Below, one piece after another: positions 1 through 9,013 of a DNA stretch of 64,000 nt; position 1 is the first letter of the stretch, and each line of letters begins with the position of its first letter. The stretch is from assembly GCA_965263215.1 (NCBI GenBank), contig OZ253663.1:620001-684000 (forward strand), in the 5' to 3' direction. Position numbers and translations under genes: made by a program. The notes beneath the pieces were generated by a model that saw only the letters and a program-made list of their open reading frames with translations, had not been told where the DNA came from and ran no database searches. The stretch is from UBA1672 sp965263215 (GTDB lineage: Bacteria > Pseudomonadota > Alphaproteobacteria > Micavibrionales > Micavibrionaceae).

Positions 1-64
1 AATCGTTTTCCATTTCGTCTTTTGACTTTTGGGCAACCTGTCTGAACGCGTCTATATAAGGCAT
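1..64 (-). CDS. Partial CDS, N-terminal 21 codons only
   Basis: A minus-strand frame opens with ATG at 64 and runs off the left edge with no stop. It reads MPYIDAFRQVAQKSKDEMEND and a purine-rich GGAAAC lies about 8 bases before the ATG, a plausible ribosome binding site. It sits just downstream of dapD on the same strand, so it may be the next gene of that operon. Too little is present to assign a family; dapE is a common neighbour of dapD but the residues seen do not establish it. Confidence 0.45.
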   Translation of the reverse strand, partial: MPYIDAFRQVAQKSKDEMEND

Positions 65-160
65 TTTGTTGTTTCCGTTAATTCACGCAGCATAATTAGC
101 ATAGTCGCTTTAAAATAGCAAAATATGTAAACACATAAGAATGGTCTAATATTGGCGTGA

Positions 161-1030
161 TTAATCCCGTAAAAGATCGTTTATGCCGGTTTTGCTGCGC
201 GTACGTTCATCAACACGTTTCACGATCACCGCGCAGGCAAGGCTTGGCGCAGGCGCACCATTTGGCATCACCTTATCAGATGGCAATGTACCCGGAATAA
301 CAACAGAATAAGATGGTACGCGTCCCATGTATATTTCGCCGCTTTCTCTATCAATAACTTTAGTGGATGCGCCAATAAACACGCCCATGGATAAAACAGA
401 GCCTTTTTCTACAATAACGCCTTCGGCCACTTCTGATCTTGCGCCAACAAAGACATTATCTTCAATGATAACGGGTTCAGCTTGAAGGGGTTCGAGGACG
501 CCGCCAATGCCAACGCCACCGGAAATATGGCAGTTCGCACCGATTTGAGCGCATGATCCAACCGTTGACCATGTGTCAATCATTGTACCTTCACCGACAT
601 GAGCACCAACATTCAAAAAACATGGCATCAAAACTGCGTTTGGAGCGACATAAGCAGAATGGCGAACGATCGAATCAGGTACGGCGCGAAACCCTGCTTT
701 GCTGAATTCTGCTTCTCCCCATCCAACAAATTTGCTGTCTACCTTGTCATACCAGTTCGCCATACCCGGGCCGCCGGAAATGATCTGATTGGCGTTTAAG
801 CGGAAAGATAGGAGTACGGCTTTTTTGAGCCATTGATGCACAACCCAACCATTGTCTGACGGGCTTGCCACGCGTACTTTACCGCAATCAAGAAGCGCTA
901 AGGCTTGTTCTACAGCATCGCGATACTCACCTTGCGTATCTGTTCCGATGGAATCTTTGTTGTCCCATGCTTCGTTGATTGCTGTTTCTAAATCTGTATT
1001 TGTCTTTGGTTGTGCGCTTGTTTCGGCCAT
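161..1030 (-). CDS. dapD: 2,3,4,5-tetrahydropyridine-2,6-dicarboxylate N-succinyltransferase
   Basis: Cytoplasmic enzyme of the succinylase branch of lysine/meso-diaminopimelate synthesis; it transfers succinyl from succinyl-CoA to tetrahydrodipicolinate. The C-terminal half is a left-handed beta-helix of hexapeptide repeats (for example ISGGVGIGGVLEP and IIEDNVFVGARSEV) and the N-terminal part is helical, as in DapD. From the ATG at 1030 the protein has 289 residues, close to the family. An in-frame ATG at 1048 adds six residues (MKRYKS) but has no clear ribosome binding site, while AAGAG precedes 1030, so I prefer 1030. It is divergent from the FemAB-like gene with a gap of under 80 bases. 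Confidence 0.95.
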   Translation of the reverse strand: MAETSAQPKTNTDLETAINEAWDNKDSIGTDTQGEYRDAVEQALALLDCGKVRVASPSDNGWVVHQWLKKAVLLSFRLNANQIISGGPGMANWYDKVDSKFVGWGEAEFSKAGFRAVPDSIVRHSAYVAPNAVLMPCFLNVGAHVGEGTMIDTWSTVGSCAQIGANCHISGGVGIGGVLEPLQAEPVIIEDNVFVGARSEVAEGVIVEKGSVLSMGVFIGASTKVIDRESGEIYMGRVPSYSVVIPGTLPSDKVMPNGAPAPSLACAVIVKRVDERTRSKTGINDLLRD

Positions 1031-1107
1031 GCTCTTATATCTCTTCATTGAAATAAAATAATAATCGCGTTGAATTCACCACGTAGAGCGTCCAAAATCA
1101 AGTCGAG

Positions 1108-2082
1108 ATGATACAAAAAGCAATAAAAAACCAGTCTGAATGCGCGATTGAATGGAATAACATTACTTTAGAAGAGTGGTGCAATCGAATATCGCAGGTT
1201 AAACGCTTAAATTTATTGCAGTCCCATGATTACGGTTGTGCAATGGCAAAATTGAATAACCAACGCATTCGGCGCGGTATCATTAAAAGAAATGATCAAG
1301 AAATTGGCCTTGTTCAAATTCTGGAAGTCGGGGTTTTAAAGAATGCTATTCATGCGGTTCTACTGGATCGCGGGCCTGTCTGGTTCGATGGGTATGGTAG
1401 TCATGACGATTGCGAAGCATTTTTGCAGGTGTTTTCCAGTGAATTTCCTAAACGTTTCGGGCGGCGTATTCGTTTTATTCCTGAATTTGAAAAGACAGAT
1501 CAAACGAGATCGCTGTTAAAGCAGAATGGTTATCAAGCTGTTTCACAAGAGGGGTATCAGACCCTATGGCTTGATTTGCGGCCTGATTTGGATGATTTAC
1601 GAGCAGGGCTTAAGAAAAAATGGCGTAACCAACTTCATCAGGCCGAACGTAAAGAGGCACAAATAGTGTGGAGTGATGAAGGCAAGCATTTTGCATGGTT
1701 GATGAAATATTATGCGATGGACAAAGCACAGAAGCAGTATGATGGCCCGTCAGTAAAAACGATGGTTGCTTTGGCGAGTGAATTCTCCCGTGGGCAAAAC
1801 ATGTTGATTGGCACGGCGTTGTTGGATGATCAACCAATAGCCGCTATATTGATTTTCATACATGGTAACGCGGCGACATATCAGATTGGATATTCATCGG
1901 ATGCAGGACGAGATGCGCGCAGCCATTATATGTTATTGTGGTCTGCGCTCGCGCAACTAAAAGAAAGAAACATCAAGGACTTTGATCTCGGTGGTATGAA
2001 TGGTCAGGGTGCTGAGGGTATTAAAAATTTTAAAAAAGGAATGGGCGGAACAATCCATGAAACACTCGGTCTTTATCGTTAA
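1108..2082 (+). CDS. FemAB/GNAT-like acyltransferase (peptidoglycan bridge or BioF2-like family)
   Basis: 324 residues with the double-GNAT look of FemAB/FmhB-type proteins. The C-terminal half contains LKKKWRNQLHQAERK near residue 170, then IAAILIFIHGNAATYQIGYSS and DFDLGGMNG near 250-300, which match the C-terminal GNAT core (substrate pocket and the YxxG/DLGG segment) of this family. Members use aminoacyl-tRNA or acyl-CoA donors in peptidoglycan or lipid modification; the substrate here cannot be read. The last 26 bases overlap the start of the DUF3108 gene, so the two are probably co-translated. Confidence 0.75.
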   Translation: MIQKAIKNQSECAIEWNNITLEEWCNRISQVKRLNLLQSHDYGCAMAKLNNQRIRRGIIKRNDQEIGLVQILEVGVLKNAIHAVLLDRGPVWFDGYGSHDDCEAFLQVFSSEFPKRFGRRIRFIPEFEKTDQTRSLLKQNGYQAVSQEGYQTLWLDLRPDLDDLRAGLKKKWRNQLHQAERKEAQIVWSDEGKHFAWLMKYYAMDKAQKQYDGPSVKTMVALASEFSRGQNMLIGTALLDDQPIAAILIFIHGNAATYQIGYSSDAGRDARSHYMLLWSALAQLKERNIKDFDLGGMNGQGAEGIKNFKKGMGGTIHETLGLYR

Positions 2083-2908
2083 TTTATTATTTTTCACTAT
2101 TTTTATGGTGTTCCCTGCCGCTGCTGAGGAACGGCCATCCTATCACTATCAGGAAATGCATTATGATGTGTATGCGGGTGGGATTAATGTTGTGAACGCG
2201 GATATGAAACTCGATTTTCGCAAAAAAGGCGAATATTCCATGGTTTTTGATGCGGAAACACGTGGATTTTTAGGATCTCTGGTGCCGTGGTCAGGAAGCT
2301 TTGAATCGCGTGGCTGGGCGTTTAGGGACGGCCGACGTGTTCCTGAAGTGCATGAATCTATTGCGATGTGGCGCGATGAAAAAGAAGTCAAAACTTATAA
2401 CTACGGCAAAGACGGTAGTTTTAAAGATTTAACCACGACTTATGTAGGAAAAAAGCCTAAAAAAGAAGTTCCCGATAATGAATTGACCAAAGGAACAACG
2501 GATGCACTGACCGCGACCATTTTGGTTATGGAGCATGTCTCAGATGGTGGTGACTGCAATGGAACTTCCGAAGTGTTTGATGGTAAGCGTCGTTACAAAT
2601 TAATTTTTCGTCACGAAGGCTTTGTGACAATGGAAAAGACACGTTACAATGCTTATGCAGGTACAGCCATTCAATGTACCGTTGAGGTCGAGCCAATCGC
2701 CGGAGCTTGGCACAAAAAACCGCGTGGATGGCTTTCTATTCAGGAACAGGGACGAGATCGCGGTATGATGCCAACAGTCTGGATGGCGCAAGTTGTCGAA
2801 AATTCTGTGGTTGTGCCCGTGCGAGTTCGTGTGAAGACGGCTTATGGGACTTTGTTTATGCACATGACAAAATACAAGAGCGGTGAAACATTCCTGAAAG
2901 CAAAGTAA
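2057..2908 (+). CDS. DUF3108 family secreted/periplasmic protein
   Basis: 283 residues from the ATG at 2057, preceded by GGGCGGA. This start gives a clean Sec signal peptide (Lys-His, a hydrophobic core of about 16 residues, then FPAAAEE with cleavage after AAA). An upstream in-frame start at 2000 would bury the signal inside a longer leader. The mature region, YDVYAGGINVVNADM and FDAETRGFLGSLVPWSGSF onwards, resembles DUF3108 proteins, periplasmic beta-rich proteins of unknown role. It overlaps the end of the FemAB-like gene by 26 bases. Confidence 0.75.
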   Translation: MKHSVFIVNLLFFTIFMVFPAAAEERPSYHYQEMHYDVYAGGINVVNADMKLDFRKKGEYSMVFDAETRGFLGSLVPWSGSFESRGWAFRDGRRVPEVHESIAMWRDEKEVKTYNYGKDGSFKDLTTTYVGKKPKKEVPDNELTKGTTDALTATILVMEHVSDGGDCNGTSEVFDGKRRYKLIFRHEGFVTMEKTRYNAYAGTAIQCTVEVEPIAGAWHKKPRGWLSIQEQGRDRGMMPTVWMAQVVENSVVVPVRVRVKTAYGTLFMHMTKYKSGETFLKAK

Positions 2909-2988
2909 TCCTTCGCATGTGATTGATAAAACGCTGTATTTTTTGCGCACTATTTAGTAAAACTGCAGTCTTTATAGAATATTGAAAG

Positions 2989-4350
2989 ATGGAAATGCCA
3001 AAGCCAAAACCCCTTGCTGTTGTGATTTTAGCCGCTGGAAAAGGGACGCGTATGCGTTCCAAGAAGCCAAAGGTAATGCACACATTATTAGGATTACCGA
3101 TGATCAACTGGTTGTTGGACACGGTAGAGCAACTATCTCCGGAACGTTTAGTCGTTGTGACGGGTAAAGGCATGGATGATTTGGTTGAGGCATCTAGTCC
3201 GCATACCACTGTTGTGCAGGAAAAACAGCTTGGTACGGGCGATGCTTTAAAAGCGGCGATGCCCGCGCTTAAAGGCTTTACAGGTGATGTTCTTGTGCTT
3301 TTGGGCGATACGCCCCTAATCAGTTTTCTAACATTACAAGATTTAATAGCCGCGCGTCATGTGGATGCTGTGACAGGGATATCGGTTTTGGGTGTTGAGC
3401 TTGATAATCCGACTGGTTACGGACGTTTGATCATGGGACGCAGCAACATTCTGAAAGCTATCCGCGAAGAAAAGGATGCGTCAAAAGAAGAAAAACAAGA
3501 ACGCATAGTTAATACAGGCGCGTTTTGTCTGGATTCTCGTCGTATTGATCGTTGGCTTGCGAATTTGAATAATAAAAATGCGCAAGGCGAGTACTATATT
3601 ACTGATCTGCCGGAGTTGGCGGCAAAGGATAAAATCAAAACTCGTGTCGCTTTGGCGCGTAACCCTTCAGAAGTTATGGGCTGTAATACACGTGTGGATC
3701 TCGCAAATATGGAAGCTGCGGCGCAAGACATCATGCGTGAATATTTCATTATGAATGGCGTTATCATGCAAGATCCTGCTACGGTTTATTTGCATCATGA
3801 TACTGAAATCGCCGAAGGCACACTGATTGAACCAAATGTTTACTTTGCAGGTGGTGTAAAGGTTGGTGAGAATGCGCATATAAAGGCATTTTGTCATATT
3901 GAAGGCACAGAAATTGGTGCAGGCACAACCGTTGGGCCGTTTGCGCGCCTTCGTCCTGGCACTGAAATTGGTGAAGATGTGCGCATTGGTAACTTTGTTG
4001 AAATTAAAAAATCAAGCATAGGTGATCGCAGTAAAATTTCTCATTTGGGTTATGTTGGTGATTGCATCATGGAAACAGATGTTAATTTTAGTTGTGGTGC
4101 GATAACCGTGAATTATGACGGTTTCCAGAAACATAAAACTGTCATTGGTAAAGGCGTTATGGTTGGCAGCAATGTCAATTTGGTTGCGCCTGTCACCCTT
4201 GATGATGGTGCATTTATCGCCGCTGGATCAACGATAACCACTGACGTTCCTGCGGATTCCCTATCCGTTGAACGCGGGCAAGCTCAAGTGCGTCAAGGGT
4301 GGGCGGCGCTCTATCGGAAACGTAAGGAAGAGGATAAGAAAAAAAAATGA
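2989..4350 (+). CDS. glmU: Bifunctional UDP-N-acetylglucosamine pyrophosphorylase / glucosamine-1-phosphate N-acetyltransferase
   Basis: Makes UDP-GlcNAc for peptidoglycan and LPS. The N-terminal uridyltransferase domain has the nucleotide loop LAAGKGTRMRSKKPK (about residues 14-28), QLGTGDALKAA and LLGDTPLI. The C-terminal acetyltransferase domain is a left-handed beta-helix with RLRPGTEIGEDVRIGNFVEIK and CGAITVNYDGFQKHKT. At 453 residues it is full length. A second ATG six bases in (2995) has the better-spaced upstream GATGGAA and could be the true start. glmS lies 520 bases downstream, giving consecutive steps of one pathway. Confidence 0.97.
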   Translation: MEMPKPKPLAVVILAAGKGTRMRSKKPKVMHTLLGLPMINWLLDTVEQLSPERLVVVTGKGMDDLVEASSPHTTVVQEKQLGTGDALKAAMPALKGFTGDVLVLLGDTPLISFLTLQDLIAARHVDAVTGISVLGVELDNPTGYGRLIMGRSNILKAIREEKDASKEEKQERIVNTGAFCLDSRRIDRWLANLNNKNAQGEYYITDLPELAAKDKIKTRVALARNPSEVMGCNTRVDLANMEAAAQDIMREYFIMNGVIMQDPATVYLHHDTEIAEGTLIEPNVYFAGGVKVGENAHIKAFCHIEGTEIGAGTTVGPFARLRPGTEIGEDVRIGNFVEIKKSSIGDRSKISHLGYVGDCIMETDVNFSCGAITVNYDGFQKHKTVIGKGVMVGSNVNLVAPVTLDDGAFIAAGSTITTDVPADSLSVERGQAQVRQGWAALYRKRKEEDKKKK

Positions 4351-4766
4351 TAACGCGATTTATTTTACTGTGTTTGATTTTATTGCCTACACAGGCAATG
4401 GCGTGCTCCTGTACGCAAGATAGTTTTACCGACGCCGCTAGTCAGAAAAATGTCGCCAGAGCCAGCTTAATATTCACGGGCGAAGTGCTTGAGATTAAAG
4501 ACAGTGAGGATATTCCTTATTTCTCTGAAATCAAAATCAGTCTTGATAAACTCCATAAAGGAGGGGGTGATGAAGTTGGCGAGGTTAATGCCTTTGCTGA
4601 TACTGCGACCAGTTGCGGAATAACACATAGTCAAATCAAAAAACAAACATTCTTCATGCTCTACACTCATAAAGGACAATATGTTGTGGCTAGTGGCTGT
4701 GGCAATTATATCAGTGAAACAGATAAGACTGCGCTTGAGCGCGGGGCTTATTTGCTTGAAGAATAG
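4347..4766 (+). CDS. Small secreted protein with N-terminal Cys-Ser-Cys, netrin/TIMP-like
   Basis: 139 residues; the ATG overlaps the glmU stop (ATGA), so it is translationally coupled. A short signal peptide (MITRFILLCLILLPTQAMA) is followed directly by CSCTQDSF, so the mature protein would begin with Cys. A CxC at the mature N terminus followed by a small beta-rich domain with two more Cys (TSCGITH and SGCGNY) is the layout of TIMP/NTR-like domains. It could alternatively be a lipoprotein, but the residues before the first Cys (AMA) are not a good lipobox. The function is unknown. Confidence 0.6.
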   Translation: MITRFILLCLILLPTQAMACSCTQDSFTDAASQKNVARASLIFTGEVLEIKDSEDIPYFSEIKISLDKLHKGGGDEVGEVNAFADTATSCGITHSQIKKQTFFMLYTHKGQYVVASGCGNYISETDKTALERGAYLLEE

Positions 4767-4869
4767 GCCTTTGAAACAATTCGTAAAACTTCGTGATTTG
4801 AAAGTGTCGGTACGGTAGTTATGATACTTACATCTATTTTGTCCTCATACATTTAAGGAACAACAATAA

Positions 4870-6699
4870 ATGTGCGGTATATTTGGTATTATCGGAGAAC
4901 AGGAAGTTGCGCCTCTTTTATTTGAAGGGCTGAAACGTCTTGAATATCGTGGCTATGATTCCGCAGGGATTGCGAGTCTGAGCAACGGGCATATAGATCG
5001 CCGCCGTGCGGAAGGCAAGCTCAATAACTTGGCCGAAAAACTGGAATCCGAACCACTGGCCGGAACGGTCGGTATTGGTCACACACGCTGGGCAACGCAT
5101 GGTTTGCCGAATGAGCGCAACGCCCACCCGCACGCCAATGAAAAAGTTGCCGTTGTGCATAACGGTATCATCGAGAATTATGCTGCGCTAAAAACTGAGA
5201 TGATGGAACAAGGCGTAATCTTCGAAACCGAAACTGACACCGAAGTGATTGTGCATCTTGTTTCGCACTATATGGGGAATGGGCAAGATGTTGTCGCCGC
5301 AGCAAATGCAACAATGGACAGATTAGAAGGCGCGTATGCCCTTGTGATGATTTTTGCCGGTCATCATGATTTGATGGTTGGCTGTCGCCATGGTACGCCG
5401 CTTGCGATTGGGTACGGTGATGGGGAAATGTTCATGGCCTCAGACTCCTATGCGCTTGCGCCGCTCACCAAGAAAATATGTTTTTTGGAGGATGGTGATC
5501 GTGTCACTGTCACGCGTGAAAAAGTTGAAATTTACGATAAAGATCAAAAACCGATAGAGCGCAGCATTCGTATTACTGAGCAATCCGGCGCAGTGATTGG
5601 TAAAGGTGAGTACGAGCATTTTATGCTCAAGGAAATATATGAACAACCTGCCGTGATTGGTGAAACGCTCAATGCTTATGTGAATGCAGGCACGGGGCAT
5701 ATCACGATCCCCGAAGATGTTTTGAAGGCCATCACAAATGCGCCGCGCGTTACTTTAATTGCCTGCGGTACGGCTTATTACGCGTGTATGGTTGCGAAAT
5801 ACTGGCTCGAACAAATCGCGCGCATTCCTTGTGAAATTGATGTCGCGAGTGAGTTTCGATACCGCGAAGCGCCGATGCCGGAAGGCGGCGTGGCGATGTT
5901 CATCTCTCAATCTGGTGAAACGCTCGATACTCTAGAGGCTTTGCGCTATTGCAAAAGCCAAAATCAGACGATTATTTCCATCATCAACACCATTGAAAGC
6001 ACGATAGAGCGTGAATCTGATCATGTGCTGCACACTTTGGCAGGGCCGGAAATTGGTGTGGCGTCAACCAAAGCCTTTACAACGCAGCTGACGACTTTGG
6101 CTTGTATTGCTTTGGCGGCCGCGCGCAGCAAAGGCACGATTGATGATGCAAGAGAGCATGAGATGGCGGATGCTTTGCGCCATGTGCCGACGATTGCTGC
6201 GGATATATTGCAGCATGACGAAGCCATTCACGCCATCGCCAAAGATGTTGCAAAGGCGCAGGACGTTCTTTATTTGGGACGTGGGAGTTTGTATCCTATA
6301 GCCTTGGAGGGTGCGTTAAAGCTCAAGGAAATTTCCTATATCCATGCCGAGGGGTATGCGAGTGGTGAAATGAAGCATGGCCCTATTGCGCTGATAGACG
6401 ATAATGTGCCTGTGGTGGTTGTAGCACCGGAAAATGACCCGTTATTTGAAAAGAACGCATCAAATATCGCCGAAACAGTAGCGCGCGGTGGTAAGGTGTT
6501 TTTGATTTCTGACATGAAGGGGGCGCATGAGTTGAAAGAGCATTCTACATGGAGCGTGTCCATGGGCGCGGTACACCCGTTTGTTGCCCCTATTCTGTAT
6601 TCGATCCCCGTACAGCTTTTGGCGTATCATGTTGCGGTTCTTAAGGGTACAGATGTTGATCAGCCACGCAATCTTGCAAAGTCAGTGACAGTAGAGTAG
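4870..6699 (+). CDS. glmS: Glutamine--fructose-6-phosphate aminotransferase (isomerizing)
   Basis: First committed step of hexosamine synthesis: fructose-6-P plus glutamine gives glucosamine-6-P. MCGIFGI puts the N-terminal nucleophile Cys right after the initiator Met, as in class II glutamine amidotransferases. RGYDSAGIA, GHTRWATHG and HNGIIENY complete that domain. Two SIS domains follow, with the FISQSGETLDTLEAL and LGRGSLYPIALEGALKLKE segments. At 609 residues it is full length. No glmS ribozyme-like leader is recognisable in the 103 bases upstream. Confidence 0.97.
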   Translation: MCGIFGIIGEQEVAPLLFEGLKRLEYRGYDSAGIASLSNGHIDRRRAEGKLNNLAEKLESEPLAGTVGIGHTRWATHGLPNERNAHPHANEKVAVVHNGIIENYAALKTEMMEQGVIFETETDTEVIVHLVSHYMGNGQDVVAAANATMDRLEGAYALVMIFAGHHDLMVGCRHGTPLAIGYGDGEMFMASDSYALAPLTKKICFLEDGDRVTVTREKVEIYDKDQKPIERSIRITEQSGAVIGKGEYEHFMLKEIYEQPAVIGETLNAYVNAGTGHITIPEDVLKAITNAPRVTLIACGTAYYACMVAKYWLEQIARIPCEIDVASEFRYREAPMPEGGVAMFISQSGETLDTLEALRYCKSQNQTIISIINTIESTIERESDHVLHTLAGPEIGVASTKAFTTQLTTLACIALAAARSKGTIDDAREHEMADALRHVPTIAADILQHDEAIHAIAKDVAKAQDVLYLGRGSLYPIALEGALKLKEISYIHAEGYASGEMKHGPIALIDDNVPVVVVAPENDPLFEKNASNIAETVARGGKVFLISDMKGAHELKEHSTWSVSMGAVHPFVAPILYSIPVQLLAYHVAVLKGTDVDQPRNLAKSVTVE

Positions 6700-6763
6700 T
6701 TCTGGATTGAAAACCCTTATCAATTCTCTATGATGCATCCATTAACATAAAGAAAGTGGATTC

Positions 6764-7948
6764 ATGACAAACATTGGTACGTCTTTTTCATCTACATCTA
6801 AAAAAGTTCTATTATGTGGCTCAGGTGAGCTAGGTAAGGAAGTTGTCATCGAATTACAGCGTTTAGGCGTAGAAGTTATCGCCTGTGATTCGTATGAAAA
6901 TGCGCCGGCGATGCAGGTCGCAGACCGTTCGCATGTATTTTCAATGCTTGATGGAGATCGTTTGCGCGAGGTTATAGAGAAAGAGAAGCCGGATTTTATC
7001 GTGCCAGAGGTTGAGGCGATTGCAACTGACGTGTTGGTAGAATTAGAGGAACAAGGGTTCACCGTGACTCCATCTGCTAAGGCCGCGCAGCTAACCATGA
7101 ACCGTGAAGGCATTCGGTGTTTGGCTGCGGAGGAACTGAAATTACTGACATCTCCATATCGTTTTGCCGACAATTATGATGATTTTAAATCTTCCATTGA
7201 TGAAATTGGTTTGCCGTGCATTGTCAAGCCGATCATGAGTTCATCGGGAAAGGGGCAGAGTACTGTTCACTCTATCGAAGATGTTGATGGCGCATGGAGC
7301 TATGCCCAAGAAGGCGGGCGTGCAGGTGCGGGAAAAGTCATTATTGAGGGGTTCGTTGATTTTGATTATGAGATTACCTTGCTGACAGTGCGCCATAAGA
7401 ATGGGACAAGTTTTTGCCAACCGATTGGTCATAGGCAAGAAGGCGGAGATTATCAAGAATCATGGCAGCCTCAGCCGATGAACGATGTGGCTTTAAAAGC
7501 TGCGCAAGAGATGGCGAAAGCGGTAACGGATGCGCTTGGTGGGCGCGGCATTTTTGGAGTTGAGCTGTTTATTAAGGGAGATATGGTGTATTTCAGCGAA
7601 GTATCACCCCGCCCACATGATACGGGTATGGTGACGATGATTTCTCAAGATTTATCTGAATTTGCATTGCACGCGCGCGCTTTTTTAGGGTTACCTATCC
7701 CAGAGATTACCTTCCATGGCCCGTCCGCATCTGCGGTTATTCTGGTTGATGGCACATCAAAGCAGGTTAATTTCAAAAACTTGGATGAAGCGTTGTCTGT
7801 CCGTGATACAGATATACGTCTGTTTGGTAAACCTGAAGTATCCGGTCAGCGGCGTATGGGTGTAGCATTGGCGCGCGGCTCATCTATCGAAGAAGCAAAA
7901 GCCAAGGCGTTGGCAGTTGTCGATAAAGTAAACGTGGATTTGGGGTAA
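6764..7948 (+). CDS. purT: Formate-dependent phosphoribosylglycinamide formyltransferase
   Basis: ATP-grasp enzyme for the folate-independent third step of purine synthesis (GAR + formate + ATP). The N terminus has LLCGSGELGKEVVIELQRLGVEVIACD (Rossmann-like PreATP-grasp). The ATP-grasp core has IVKPIMSSSGKGQS and FGVELFIKGDMVYFSEVSPRPHDTGMVT, the metal/ATP site signature. The 394 residues agree with the family. It stands alone between glmS and the epimerase. Confidence 0.96.
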   Translation: MTNIGTSFSSTSKKVLLCGSGELGKEVVIELQRLGVEVIACDSYENAPAMQVADRSHVFSMLDGDRLREVIEKEKPDFIVPEVEAIATDVLVELEEQGFTVTPSAKAAQLTMNREGIRCLAAEELKLLTSPYRFADNYDDFKSSIDEIGLPCIVKPIMSSSGKGQSTVHSIEDVDGAWSYAQEGGRAGAGKVIIEGFVDFDYEITLLTVRHKNGTSFCQPIGHRQEGGDYQESWQPQPMNDVALKAAQEMAKAVTDALGGRGIFGVELFIKGDMVYFSEVSPRPHDTGMVTMISQDLSEFALHARAFLGLPIPEITFHGPSASAVILVDGTSKQVNFKNLDEALSVRDTDIRLFGKPEVSGQRRMGVALARGSSIEEAKAKALAVVDKVNVDLG

Positions 7949-8017
7949 ATACTGGATTAGCCTGATTTTATCCGTTATAACGCAGATCGTTATTTTACTG
8001 TTTATTGAAAGAAAAAT

Positions 8018-9004
8018 ATGTCAGATTCAATCTTAGTGACAGGGGCGGCGGGTTTTATCGGCTTTCATACGGCTGTGCGTTTATTGCAAGCTGGTGAAAA
8101 AGTAGTCGGTATTGATAACCTCAATGATTATTACGAAGTATCTCTAAAGGAAGCGCGTCTTAAAGAGCTTGATAATTTCGAAAATTTTGAATTTGTCAAA
8201 GAAGACTTGGCCAATCGCGAGGGCATGGAAAAGCTCTGGGCCGAAAAAGGACCTTTTAAGCGTGTTATTCATTTAGCGGCGCAGGCAGGTGTACGTTATT
8301 CCTTAGAAAACCCGCATACTTATATCCAAAGCAATGTTGTCGGGCATGTGAATATTCTGGAATTGTGCCGTCATACAAAAGGGTTCGCGCATTTGGTTTA
8401 TGCCAGCTCATCGTCTGTTTACGGAAAAAACCAAAAATTGCCGTATGCAGTCGAAGACCGTGTTGATCAGCCAATATCTCTATATGCTGCGACTAAGCGC
8501 AGTGGGGAGTTGATGAGTTATACATACAGTCATTTATACGGAATTCCGCAAACTGGGTTACGCTTTTTTACGGTTTATGGGCCTTGGGGTAGGCCAGATA
8601 TGTCACCGATTATTTTCACGAAGGCCATTTTGGCGGGTGAAAAAGTGCCTGTCTTTAATGACGGTAATATGATGCGCGATTTTACCTATATTGATGATAT
8701 CGTTTCCGGCGTTTTGGGTGTGTTTGAAACACCGCCTGTTAAAGATGATGAAAACATTCCGCACCGCGTTTTGAATATTGGTAATAATAATGCCGAGAAG
8801 CTGATGGATTTTATTGCTACCATCGAAAAGGCTTTGGACAAAAAGGCGGATATTGATTTTCAGCCTATGCAGCCGGGTGACGTAAAAGAAACTTTTGCTG
8901 ATATCGATGAAACGAACCGCTTAACCGGGTACAAGCCGACAACGTCAATTGCGGAAGGCGTTCCAAAATTTGTTGATTGGTATAAGTCGTATTACGACGT
9001 GTAG
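8018..9004 (+). CDS. NAD-dependent nucleotide-sugar epimerase, UDP-glucuronate 4-epimerase-like
   Basis: Extended SDR with the NAD loop GAAGFIGFH at the N terminus and the catalytic Tyr-Lys pair in SLYAATKRSGE. LNDYYEVSLKEARL, AQAGVRYSLENPHTYIQSN and FTVYGPWGRPDM are typical of the CapI/LspL/GAE group, which interconverts UDP-glucuronate and UDP-galacturonate for surface polysaccharide or LPS. It is 328 residues. The exact substrate is inferred from family resemblance. The SDR gene follows after 9 bases, probably in one transcript. Confidence 0.85.
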   Translation: MSDSILVTGAAGFIGFHTAVRLLQAGEKVVGIDNLNDYYEVSLKEARLKELDNFENFEFVKEDLANREGMEKLWAEKGPFKRVIHLAAQAGVRYSLENPHTYIQSNVVGHVNILELCRHTKGFAHLVYASSSSVYGKNQKLPYAVEDRVDQPISLYAATKRSGELMSYTYSHLYGIPQTGLRFFTVYGPWGRPDMSPIIFTKAILAGEKVPVFNDGNMMRDFTYIDDIVSGVLGVFETPPVKDDENIPHRVLNIGNNNAEKLMDFIATIEKALDKKADIDFQPMQPGDVKETFADIDETNRLTGYKPTTSIAEGVPKFVDWYKSYYDV

Positions 9005-9013
9005 AATATTATT

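Noticed and set aside
4767..4869. glmS ribozyme
   Set aside because: The 103-base leader is too short and lacks the conserved core; the element is known mainly from Firmicutes.
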